From Liolophura sinensis (Eukaryota; Mollusca; Polyplacophora; Chitonida; Chitonidae): 64,000 bases of DNA. Under the pieces are notes generated by a model. The model was not told where the DNA came from, ran no database searches, and worked only from the letters and a program-made list of their open reading frames with translations. Where the stretch lies: contig NC_088296.1 in assembly GCF_032854445.1 (NCBI RefSeq), positions 26,345,448-26,409,447 of the forward strand, in the 5' to 3' direction. The position numbers and the translations under genes are program-made. Shown here one piece after another: positions 54,901-64,000 of the stretch; position 1 is the first letter of the stretch, and the number at the start of each line of letters is the position of its first letter.

Positions 54901-56053
54901 ACCACTTCTGTCGACCCAGTCTCACCACTTGTTTCGGCCAAGCCTCATCACTTGTGTCGACCCAGTCTCATCACTTGTGTCGACCCAGTCTCACCACTTG
55001 TGTCGACCCAGTCTCATCACCTGTTTCGGCCAAGCCTCATCACTTGTTTCGGCCAAGCCTCACCACTTTTGTCGACCCAGTCTCACCACTTGTTTCGGCC
55101 AAGCCTCACCACTTATGTCGACCCAGTCTCACCACTTGTTTCGGCCAAGCCTCACCACTTGTGTCGACCCAGTCTCATCACTTGTGTCGACCCAGTCTCA
55201 CCACTTGTGTCGACCCAGTCTCATCACTTGTTTCGGCCAAGCCTCATCACTTGTTTCGGCCAAGCCTCACCACTTTTGTCGACCCAGTCTCACCACTTGT
55301 TTCGGCCAAGCCTCACCACTTCTGTCGACCCAGTCTCACCACTTGTTTCGGCCAAGCCTCATCACTTGTGTCGACCCAGTCTCATCACTTGTGTCGACCC
55401 AGTCTCTCCACTTGTGTCGACCCAGTCTCATCACCTGTTTCGGCCAAGCCTCAACACTTGTGTCGACCCAGTCTCACCACTTGTTTCGGCCAAGCCTCAT
55501 CACTTGTTTCGGTCAAGCCTCATCACTTGTGTCCTCCATCGTCGGACAATTTAATCAGCATTCAGGAATTATTTAAGCTGTTGTCTAGGATGATGCTGTA
55601 CACACTTTAGATAAAGAGAATGCATGTGTATACACCATTGTTATTCATATGATTTATTTGATTGGTGTTTTACGCATTACTCAAAAATATTTACTCCATA
55701 CTGACATAACATGCGCTATGTGAGTATGTATTTAGACAAACAATTGTGAAACACATACTTTGTTTTGTTTGTATCAATTTAAACCAAGAACTGCCTGTGT
55801 TATGCGTGAGTGGGCGACCAAGTGTATCTACTGTACATTTCAGCTCAGATATTATTAACCCATCGCTAACATATGATGTCATTTAGACATTAGCCTTTTA
55901 TATCGTACGAATTTGCAATATTCCCTATCAATTTATAAGTCAAATCTATGCTTTTGGAATTAATTGAGTCCCGTTTGTTTTTGTAGCTCTAGACTGAAGG
56001 TCAGACGCAAGCAACCAAGTATATCCACCATATACAACACAACCGATGGTTGA
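48486..56053 (+). CDS. Predicted small type I membrane glycoprotein (6 exons, 144 aa)
   Basis: Exons 48486-48585, 49043-49099, 50388-50441, 51988-52041, 54113-54215 and 55987-56053 join to 435 nt with phases 1,1,1,1,2. I do not recognise the family. Exon 1 encodes a signal-peptide-like stretch (SSCCVLVVIL); starts at Met1, Met6 or Met11 are all possible. The ectodomain (about 34-97) is Ser/Thr/Asn-rich with several N-glycosylation sequons and an acidic VEDHEDY just before the membrane. The membrane span is about 98-122 (GVIVGSSVAGGLGVV..., CICCLI), followed by the basic stop-transfer RSRLKVRRK and a short tail. A 66-codon frame overlaps the stop in the -1 frame and may be the real C-terminus. 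Introns are full of arrays. Confidence 0.6.
49043..49099 (+). CDS. Type I protein exon 2 (glycosylated module 1)
   Basis: Acceptor TTTCAACAG; 57 nt, phase 1 to 1. It encodes ATISTDVSLPMNTSENVT with two N-sequons. Donor ACAG|GTAAGA. Confidence 0.6.
49540..50205 (+). repeat. ~90-bp array, intron 2 of the type I gene (about 6 units)
   Basis: Units hold ACACTCAGCCATACTGACAC, GGGATGTCTCCAGTACTAGG and GGTATCCGCTGACACTAAAC; the early units are diverged. Confidence 0.85.
50388..50441 (+). CDS. Type I protein exon 3 (glycosylated module 2)
   Basis: Acceptor TTATCGTAG; 54 nt, phase 1 to 1. It encodes VNETFEMATQEQFTNTTS. Donor AGCG|GTGAGT. Confidence 0.6.
50640..51012 (+). repeat. SINE-B, copy with tRNA-like head (intron 3 of the type I gene)
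   Basis: The head has GGGTAGAGAGTGTCCGCCTC (A-box-like) and CTGGTTCGGGTCAAGCC (B-box-like). The body differs from the 10.7-kb copy, and the tail CGTCGTCATATGGCTGAAAA plus ACGTTAAACCTCAAGCATTC is canonical. It links head and tail of the family. Confidence 0.75.
51075..51285 (-). repeat. SINE-A, 5' part, reverse orientation
   Basis: CTTCCCACATATGGCCGGAG, GACCTGGACTTGAACTCACA and GGGTCATTACGGAGCCC match the tRNA-like head and early body in reverse. The left part is not clearly SINE. Confidence 0.65.
51785..51853. repeat. Perfect 30-bp inverted repeat with a 9-nt AT spacer
   Basis: The left arm at 51,785-51,814 begins ATCTGCATGGTGGCTC; the right arm at 51,824-51,853 is its exact complement. The spacer is ATATATATA. 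It lies 134 bp before the exon 4 acceptor and abuts the GT run. Confidence 0.95.
51854..51957. repeat. (GT)n microsatellite
   Basis: About 100 bp of GT with a few TTT interruptions, between the palindrome and exon 4. Confidence 0.95.
51988..52041 (+). CDS. Type I protein exon 4 (glycosylated module 3)
   Basis: Acceptor TTTGTTACAG; 54 nt, phase 1 to 1. It encodes GSTAATIASSTVVTNSTQ. Donor CAAG|GTAATC, a region duplicated about 1.1 kb downstream. Confidence 0.6.
52085..53930 (+). repeat. 20-bp minisatellite, intron 4 of the type I gene (about 75 units)
   Basis: The unit is CCTGTGTCATAAGCCAGTAC. It is regular to 53,145, then interrupted by a second copy of the exon 4 donor region at about 53,140-53,205, then more diverged to 53,930. 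Confidence 0.95.
54113..54215 (+). CDS. Type I protein exon 5 (transmembrane span)
   Basis: Acceptor GTTCTCAG; it encodes the acidic juxtamembrane DVEDHEDYTG, a glycine-rich hydrophobic span and CICCLIR. Donor TCCG|GTAAGT, phase 2. This is the strongest exon of the gene. Confidence 0.7.
54300..55540 (+). repeat. 23-bp minisatellite, two alternating variants (about 54 units), intron 5
   Basis: CTCACCACTTGTGTCGACCC plus AGT alternates with CTCACCACTTGTTTCGGCCA plus AGC. Larger blocks of several hundred bp are duplicated, for example near 54.65 and 55.06 kb. No forward frame contains a stop, so all three look open. Confidence 0.96.
55648..55700 (-). repeat. SINE-A, 3' tip, reverse orientation
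   Basis: GATTTATTTGATTGGTGTTT and TACGCATTACTCAAAAATAT match only the last part of the family. Confidence 0.6.
55987..56053 (+). CDS. Type I protein exon 6 (cytoplasmic tail, TGA stop)
   Basis: Acceptor TTTTTGTAG, with a second AG 6 nt on that would keep frame. It encodes SRLKVRRKQPSISTIYNTTD then G and TGA. The in-frame tail is 21-22 residues. Confidence 0.55.
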
Positions 56054-56250
56054 CCGGTTACGAAATGAACAGAATCTCGGCAAGGTACCAGTTGAAAATG
56101 GTACCCGTTCGCTCCACAACTTCCGGTCTTCTCATGGGACGTCCTTTCTCACCGGTTAGACCTGCCTCCCTTTATAAGGAATCAAACTACAATATCAACT
56201 TTGGATTTCTTCCTTCTCCAGTCAACGCGTACACCGCTGTTGAATATTAG
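56050..56250 (+). other. Open frame overlapping the stop in -1, possible true C-terminus
   Basis: 66 codons from 56,050 to a TAG at 56,248-56,250. Composition is protein-like: ARYQLKMVPVRSTTSG, PFSPVRPASLYKESNY and a final AYTAVEY with tyrosine-based motifs. One additional base near 56,046-56,051 would fuse it to exon 6. A sequencing error, a real frameshift, an unseen micro-intron or chance could explain it. Confidence 0.4.
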
Positions 56251-56253
56251 CAA

Positions 56254-56685
56254 AATTTTTACAACTTAACAGAATGTCCGGATTTTTAACCGTAGGATCA
56301 TCTCATTGAGGTTACACTCAAAAACACATTCATTAATTTTAAAGAAAATCATTCGATTTTATAACGTAATAACGCCTAATGTGTCATGTCCAACATATTA
56401 TCATGTTAGTCTGATGTAATCTCTATCTGGATTTATTAGAATCGTTGTGCTATATACATCCACCATCACTCAGAATGAGAGTGATTTTTAACGCACGACA
56501 GCCGTTAAAAGTTTTAGTTCAAACAACGGATTGTCTAAGGCCGAGTCGTAAGAAGAATGCCACCCATGTGGTCACTTTCCCCTATTACGGGATATCATCA
56601 CAAGGTTAGAAAAGCAGCCAAGGGTAACGGCGATTGGTTACTTATTGTGTAGGATTATATTTATCACATAGCTGTTCCCCTAACA
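56254..56685 (+). other. Probable 3' UTR and flank of the type I gene
   Basis: Unique AT-rich DNA after both candidate stop codons. No AATAAA is evident close by. Confidence 0.35.
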
Positions 56686-56689
56686 GAGC

Positions 56690-57650
56690 AGACCCAGGAA
56701 GATGCATGTAGAACTGGAACAGTCCGATGTACGTATACAAACTACATATACAACAAGAACAGTCTGATGTAACTATACAACCTACGCATACAACAGGAAC
56801 AGTCTGATGTAGCTATGCAACCAACGTATGCATTAAGAACAGCCTGATGTTCCTATACAACCTACGCATACAACAGGTACAGTCTGATGTACTTAAACAA
56901 CAGGAATAGTCTGATGTACATAAACAAGAGGAACAGCCTGATGTACAACAGGAGCAGTCCGATGTACATAAACAACAGGAACAGTCTGATGTATCTACAC
57001 AACATACATATACAACAGGAACAGGCTGATGCACCTATACAACTTTCATATACAACAGGAACAGTCTGATGTACCTATACAACCTACATATAAAAGAGGA
57101 ACAGTCTGATGCACCTATAAAACCTACATATACAACAGGAACAGTCTGATGCACCTATAACACCTACATGTAGAACAGGAACAGTCTGATGTACCTATAC
57201 AACCTACATATACAACATGCATTTACAACAGGAACAGTTTCATGTACCTATACAACCTACATATAGAACAGGAACAGTCTGATGTACCTATACAACTCAC
57301 ATGTAGAGCAGGAACAGTCTTGTGTACGCATACGACATAGACATACAACAGGAACAGTCTGATGTATCTACACGACCTACACATACAACAGGAACAGGCT
57401 GATGCACCTATACAACTCACATGTAGAGCAGGAACAGGCTGATGCACCTATAAAACCTACATATACAACAGGAACAGGCTGATGCACCTATAAAACCTAC
57501 ATATACAACAGGAACCGTCTGATGTACCTATACATTCTACAAGCACAATAGAAACAGTCTCATGCACTTAACCTACATACACAACAGGAGCCGTCTGATG
57601 TACCTATACAACCTACATATACAACAGGAACAATCTGATGTACTTATAGG
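56690..57650 (+). repeat. 40-bp minisatellite (about 24 units)
   Basis: The unit is GAACAGTCTGATGTACCTAT plus ACAACCTACATATACAACAG, with many partial units. Confidence 0.95.
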
Positions 57651-57817
57651 CTACAAAACACATGTAGTACTTCTTTTTTGCTAATTTTGCTTAGTTGATC
57701 CTTAGTTAGAAGCGAAGATATTGATAATAATTTGCTCCAGAATAAATGACGCTCTCTTATTATGTATGTACTTTATCATTCCACCTCGTTGTATAAGGTA
57801 TCGGCTGTGAACGTTCT

Positions 57818-57940
57818 TGATTTGTTTATTTCATTCGTGTTTCACACATCACTTAAAATATATCATCCGCGCGACAGCGGCTAGTAATATGTTGGGAGGC
57901 ATCCGGACTGGGCCACGGAGGAAACTCACGAGGTCTGTAA
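57818..57940 (-). repeat. SINE-A, 3' part, reverse orientation, old
   Basis: TGTTTATTTCATTCGTGTTT, CGGCTAGTAATATGTTGGGA and GGGCCACGGAGGAAACTCAC are diverged matches to the family. Confidence 0.6.
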
Positions 57941-58199
57941 TACATTCGTAATGAAACCCTGATTTATAATCCGTCTAAAAAAAACTCACCCTAATTATAG
58001 AGGATCTTTGCTGCTCGGCCAAGTCTGTTCGGCTCTAATCTACCCGCCATTTGTCACGCAGATAACTACTTCATTCTTATATTGGGAGAAAAGCATATAT
58101 TTTCCAATGGATCAGAGAGAAAAGAAAACGATGTAAAAGTCAAGGCGGAAACATGACCTCGCTGAACGACTGAGTCATATCATGGCCGTGGTGTTTGAT

Positions 58200-58520
58200 C
58201 AGAAACCAGTTTCTGTGCCACCAGCAAGGAAGCATCTATGATGCTGCCTCACTGGAAAGCCGTGCTGGTGACACCAACTATGGCAGTATCACCTTGTCTA
58301 TGTAACAGATATGTACATTTACCACCGACACGGAGACATTCATAGTGCTGCATCACTACAATGGCATGCAGAGGGACACCAGCCGTGACAGTGTCCCCTT
58401 GCTCATGTAACAGACTGATATCAGCAGCACGGGAAGATTTACAGTGCTGCCTCACACGAATAGCATGTCGAGGATACCAGTCATGACGGTGTCTCCTTGA
58501 CACATGCCAGTGTCCTGCAC
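58200..58520. repeat. ~90-bp degenerate array (3 units)
   Basis: GTGCTGCATCACTACAATGG, GACACCAGCCGTGACAGTGT and CCTTGCTCATGTAACAGA recur with about 25-30 percent change between units. Confidence 0.7.
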
Positions 58521-59255
58521 CAAAACGAAGGCATCTATTTTACTGTCCCGATTGAATACCAAACCGAAAATACCAACCAGATTTCCCCACGTAAATATAT
58601 AATACTTGTCTCGAGCCAACCAATACTCAGCCTCTGTGTGTAGACAACAGGAGAAAAATTATTCAAACTGTCAATTTTAAGATTTAGTTATGCATCACGC
58701 CCCTGGTCCTCATCAGTATACATCTAATTACATACAACATGACTCACATCTGCTCCAGCAACGACCCATCTACGCAAACTGGCCTAGCATGAAAACATGA
58801 TGAGGAAGCTGGCAAGTAATTGCTCATTGTAATTACGGTGTGATTAAATTCTACAAATCAGGACCACTGGTGCTAAAATCAGAATAATCATACACTTGTT
58901 TGTATATACTTGTGTTTAACAATAAACTGAAGAATACAAGATAAACAATACTACATGCAGTCGGGAATTTGACTCGTTAAATTGTCGTTAAGATGTGCAG
59001 AACATGTACGTATTTGGCGGACGTCCACTGCATGACTCAAACAACTTACCAAGTGATATCATATACAAGGAAATAATCATATTCTAAATGCATGAGATCA
59101 CACGATTGTCAGATATGTGCACTGGATTAGAACATCTACATGCTGTTAGGACAGCTATATACCTCGAAAAACTGGTGTGACCAGGTAGTGTCAAATGTGG
59201 CCAGAAAGCTGGATGTGCATGGAAGAAAACGGTTTAATACTAGCAGGCTTTTCAG
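58521..59255. other. Unique DNA
   Basis: No gene or repeat recognised before the next array. Confidence 0.35.
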
Positions 59256-59264
59256 TCACAGTAT

Positions 59265-60165
59265 CCTGGCAGGACATGATGCCCCTATCAGTCACAGTAT
59301 ACTGGCAGTACATGATGCCCCAATCAGTCACAGTATCGTGGCAAAACAAGATGCCCCAATAAGTCACAGTGTATTGACAGCACATGATGCAGCAATCAGT
59401 CACAGTGTACTGGCCCGACATGATGCCCCAATCAGTCACAGTGTACTGGCAGGACATAGTGCCCCAATCAGTCACAGTGTACTGGCAGGACATGATGCCC
59501 CAATCAGTCACAGTATACTGGCAGTACATGATGCCCCAATCAGTCAAAGTGTACTGGCCCGACATGATGCCCCAATCAGTCAAAGTGTACTGGCAGGACA
59601 TAATGCCCAAATCAATCACAGTGTACTGGCAGGACATAGTGCCCCAATCAGTCACAGTATACTGGCAGGACATAGTGACCCAATCAGTCACAGTATACTG
59701 GCAGGACATGTACCCCAATCGGGCACAGTATACTGGCAGTACAAGATGTCCCAATCAGTCAAGGTGTACTGGCCCGACATGATGCCCCAATCAGTCAAAG
59801 TGTACTGGTCCGACATGATGCTCCAATCAGTCACAGTGTACTGGCCAGACATGATGCCCCAATCAGTCACAGTGTACTGGCAGGACATAATGCCCAAATC
59901 AATCACAGTGTACTGGCAGGACATAGTGCCCCAATCAGTCACAGTATACTGGCAGGACATAGTGCCCCAATCAGTCACAGTATACTGGCAGGACATAGTG
60001 CCCCAATCAGTCACAGTATACTGACAGCACATGATACCCCAATCAGTCACAGTGTACTGGCAGGACATAGTGCCCCAATCACTCACAGTGTACTGGCAGG
60101 ACATAGTGCCCCAATCGGGCACAGTGTACTGACATCACATGATGCCCCAATCAGTCACAGTGTAC
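59265..60165 (+). repeat. 36-bp minisatellite (about 26 units)
   Basis: The unit is CAGTCACAGTGTACTGGCAG plus GACATGATGCCCCAAT. Frame-preserving length leaves an open frame of nearly 300 codons reading SHSVLAGHDAPI; treated as non-coding. Confidence 0.95.
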
Positions 60166-60167
60166 AC

Positions 60168-60435
60168 TAAGAATCACATCTAAGAATTTAGAAGAGGAAG
60201 TTGTAACTTCCTCGTTTGGCGTTTAGCATGAAGGGGATAGTGCAACAACTGGTTAACCCATATCAGTATAATGGTTCGGGCGAGGCAGGTTACTTGCCTC
60301 CGGTAAGGCGTCTCAGTAAAGCAGCACTACATAAAGGAGCGGTGGAAACCCGTCCTGGAACAAGGAGGCATATCATATGCATCTTAAGTGCATTCGTTAA
60401 AAATTGTTTAGTGCAGCGTTCATCCCCAAGCAGTC
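60168..60435 (+). repeat. SINE-B copy inserted within the 36-bp array family
   Basis: GAGGAAGTTGTAACTTCCTC, GATAGTGCAACAACTGGTTA and CATATCAGTATAATGGTTCG match the 10.7- and 31.2-kb copies. The same array family lies on both sides. Confidence 0.8.
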
Positions 60436-60444
60436 ACAGTCACA

Positions 60445-62760
60445 ATTAACCAGTCAGAGTATACAGCCGGGACATGATGTCTCAACCAGTCAGAGTATAC
60501 AGCCAGAACATGATGTCTCAACCAGTCAGAGTATACAGCCAGGACATGATGTCTGAACCTGTTACAGTGTACAGCCAGAAAATGATGCCCCAACCAGTTA
60601 GAGTATACTGGCTCAACATCATGTCCAACTAGTCACCGTCCACTTACAAGACATGATACTACAACCAGTCAAGGTATATTGGCAGGGCATGATGCCTTAA
60701 CCAGTCAGTATACTGGCTCGACATGATGTCCCAATTAGTCTCAGTATACCTACAAGACGTGATGCCCCAACCAGTCAGAGTATACCGGCAGGACATGACG
60801 CCCCAACCAGTCACTGTATACTGGCTGGACATGATGCCAAACGACTCACAGTATACTGACAGGACATGATGCCCCGACCAGTCACATCTCAGTGACCGGA
60901 CTTCCTGCCCCAACCAGTCACAGTATACTGACAAGACATAGTGCTGCAACCAATCACAGTGTACTGACATCCGACATGGTGTCACAACCAGTCACAGAAT
61001 ACTGGCAGAAAATATGTCCCAAGCAGATATGGTATACTGGCAGGACATGATGGCCCAATCAGTCACAGTATACTGACAGGACATGATGCCCCAACCAGTC
61101 AAAGTATACTGGCTGGACATCATGCGCCAACTAATCACCGTCCACTGACCAGACATGATACCACAACCAGTCATGGTATACTGGCAAGGCATGATGCCCC
61201 AACCAATCAGTATTCTGGCTGGACATGATGCCCCAACCAGTCACTTTATACTGGCTGGACATGGCGCCCAACCAGTCACAGTCCACTTACAGGACATGAT
61301 GCCCCAACCAGTCACTCTTTATTGGTTGAACATGGTGCCCAACCAGTCACAGTGTACTGGCATCCGACATGGTGTCACAACCGGTTACAGTACACAGGCA
61401 GGACATGATGGCCCAACCAGTCACAGTGTACTGGCAGGGCATGATGCCCCAACCTGTCAATGTATACTGGCTGGAAATGATGCCTCAACCAGTCACCGTC
61501 CACTGACCAGACATGATACCACAACCAGTCATGGTATATTGGCAAGGCATGATGCCCCAACCAATCAGTATTCTGGTTGGACATGATGCTCCAACCAGCC
61601 ACTGTATACTGACAGGACATGATACCCCGACCAGTCACATCTCGGTGACCGGACTTCGTGCCCCATTATACTGACAAGACATAGTGCCCCAACAAATCAC
61701 AGTGTACTGACACCCGACATGATGTCACAACCAGTCACAGAATACTGGCAGAAAATAATGCCCCAACCAGGCATGGTATACTGGCAGGACATGATGCCCC
61801 AGCCAGTCAAAGTATACTGGCTGGACATCATGCCCCAACCAGTCACCGTCCACTGACCCGACATGATACCACAACCAGTCATGGTATATTGGCAGAGCAT
61901 GATGCCCCAACCAATCAGTATTCTGGTTAGACATGATGCCCCAACCAGTTACTCTATACTGGCTGGACATGGTGCCCCAACCAGTCACAGTCCACTTACA
62001 GGACATGATGCCCCAACCAGTCACTCTTTACTGGCCAGACATGGTGCCCCAACCAGTCATAGTGTACTGGCCCGACATGATGTCCCAACCGGTTACAGTA
62101 TACAGGCAGGACATGATGCCACAACCAGTCACAGAATATTGGCAGGACAGAATGCCACAATCAGTCACAGTATAGTGGCATCATGTGCCAAACTGTGACA
62201 GTCCACTGACAGGACATGATGCCCCAATCAGTCACTAAATACTGGCTGGATATGAGGCCCCAGCCAGTCCTTCTATACTGGCTGGACATTGTGCCCCAAC
62301 CAGTCATAGTGTACTGGCAGGGCATGATATCCCAACTGGTTACAGTATACAAGCAGAACATGATACCACAACCAGTCACGGAATATTGGCTGGACAGAGT
62401 GCCCCAATCAGTCACAGCATACTGGCAGGACATTTTGCCCCAAACAATGACAGTCCACTGACTGACATGTTGCCCCAACCAGTCACAGTGTACTGGCAGG
62501 ACATGATGCCCCAACCAGCCACAGCATACTGGCAGGACATGATGCCCCAACCAGTCACAGCATACTATCAGGACATGATGCCCCAACCAATCACAGCATA
62601 CTATCAGGACGTGATGCCTCAACCAATCACAGGATACTATCAGGACGTGATGCCTCAACCAATCACAGCATACTATCAGGACGTGATGCCTCAGTCAGTC
62701 ACTTTATTTTAACTCAAGACATGATGTCTCAGCCAGTCATAATATACGACACCCGACATT
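60445..62760 (+). repeat. 36-bp family array, diverged, with higher-order blocks
   Basis: Units such as CAACCAGTCACAGTATACTG plus GCAGGACATGATGCCC, with many variants. A block containing GACATGATGTCACAACCAGT and GGCAGAAAAT near 61.72 kb has a close counterpart near 60.97 kb, so segments of roughly 740 bp were duplicated. Frames are broken here, unlike at 59.3-60.0 kb. Confidence 0.93.
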
Positions 62761-62825
62761 ACGCTCCACACATCTACAGTATTCTGACAGTAGAAATGAC
62801 AGTCCCCCCATTCACATTACACTGA

Positions 62826-64000
62826 CACCAGGTGGAAAACCCTGCCCTGTCACAGTCCACTGACACCAGACATGACGCCCCACTCGGTCACATTGTGGAG
62901 ATACCAGAGTTACAGTATTCTGACACCAGACATGACGCCCCACTCGGTCACATTGTGGAGATACCAGAGTTACAGTATTCTGACACCAGACATAACGCCC
63001 CACTCGGTCACATTGTGGAGATACCAGAGTTACAGAAATCTGACACCAGACATGACGTCCCACTCAGCAAGAGTGTGGTGATATCAGAGTTACAGTATTC
63101 TGACACCAGACATGATGCTCAACTTAGTCACTGTGTGATACCAGAGTTACAGTATTCTGACACCACACGTGATGCTCAACTTAGTCACAGTGTGATACCA
63201 GAGTTACAGTATTCTGACACCAGACATGATGCTCAACTTAGTCACAGTGTGATACCAGAGATACAGTATTCTGACACCACACATGATGCTCAACTTAGTC
63301 ACAGTGTGATACCAGAGTTACAGTATTCTGACACCACACGTGATGCTCAACTTAGTCACAGTGTGATACCAGAGATACAGTATTCTGACACCACACATGA
63401 TGCTCAACTTAGTCACAGTGTGATACCAGAGTTACAGTATTCTGACACCAGACATGATGCTCAACTTAGTCACTGTGTGATACCAGAGTTACAGTATTCT
63501 GACACCAGACATGATGCTCAACTTAGTCACAGTGTGATACCAGAGTTACAGTATTCTGACACCAGACATGATGCTCAACTTAGTCACAGTGTGATACCAG
63601 AGTTACAGTATTCTGACACCACACATGATGCTCAACTTAGTCACAGTGTGATACCAGAGTTACAGTATTCTGACACCAGACATGATGCTCAACTTAGTCA
63701 CAGTGTGATACCAGAGATACAGTATTCTGACACCAGACATGATGCTCAACTTAGTCACAGTGTGATACCAGAGTTACAGTATTCTGACACCAGACATGAT
63801 GCTCAACTTAGTCACAGTGTGATACCAGAGTTACAGTATTCTGACACCAGACATGATGCTCAACTTAGTCACAGTGTGATACCAGAGTTACAGTATTCTG
63901 ACACCAGACATGATGCTCAACTTAGTCACAGTGTGATACCAGAGTTACAGTATCCTGAATGGTACCTTTTCTTGCATGCCTTTTCACGTCCCTGCTCTCA
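62826..64000 (+). repeat. 57/60-bp minisatellite with no stop in one frame to the window end
   Basis: The first units are 60 bp (GACATGACGCCCCACTCGGT type), then about 15 units of 57 bp (GACATGATGCTCAACTTAGT, CACAGTGTGATACCAGAGTT, ACAGTATTCTGACACCA). The plus frame starting after a TGA at 62,823 stays open through the last base, about 390 codons repeating DTRHDAQLSHSVIPELQYS. It has no ATG, and the end beyond 64,000 is unseen. After 63,950 the sequence leaves the array but the frame continues. Confidence 0.9.

Noticed and set aside
54254-55610. Three overlapping frames of 414-440 codons as genes
   Set aside because: Product of a stop-free 23-bp repeat inside an intron of the type I gene.
59140-60024. 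294-codon open frame as a repeat protein
   Set aside because: Frame-preserving 36-bp array; the same family is full of stops at 60.4-62.7 kb.

Overview
This window is invertebrate nuclear DNA. It has intron-split genes with GT-AG (and one probable GC-AG) boundaries, two tRNA-derived SINE-like families, a decayed Penelope-like retroelement and a very heavy load of minisatellites. By my estimate tandem arrays occupy about 28 kb of the 64 kb. The SINE tails and the retroelement type suggest a marine lophotrochozoan, most likely a mollusc; that assignment is inference from memory of such repeats, not a database result.

Layout. At 0.5-12 kb (+) lies a complete seven-exon gene for the mitochondrial serine beta-lactamase-like protein LACTB (586 codons). 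At 18.7-25.5 kb (-) I predict a small three-span membrane protein with an upstream TATA box and non-coding first exon. At 31.6-34.6 kb (+) is a decayed Penelope-like element whose GIY-YIG-type remnant precedes the reverse transcriptase, with a second fragment at 44.1-44.4 kb (-). At 46.4-47.2 kb (-) sits a promoter-like cluster: CACGTG boxes on a 22-bp period, heat-shock elements and a TATA box. At 48.5-56.1 kb (+) I predict a small type I membrane protein with three short exons encoding N-glycosylation sites. The rest is mostly arrays with units of 20 to about 115 bp, plus SINE copies. From 59.3 kb to the window end the DNA is almost entirely related arrays.

Main observation. Several arrays start at the 5' splice site of an exon, and their units are copies of the exon/intron junction. 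LACTB introns 2, 3, 4 and 6 all show this, and intron 3 units also carry about 33 bp of coding sequence. The 19-kb gene shows it too, and weaker cases occur in the 48-56 kb gene and beside a candidate exon at 38.9 kb. Such introns carry tens of extra donor-like sites. In the 19-kb gene one repeat-borne GT donor would keep the reading frame and phase.

Limits. LACTB is certain from family similarity. The other two gene models rest on splice signals, phase agreement and protein-like composition, not on recognised families. Copy numbers, array edges and SINE edges are read by eye and approximate.
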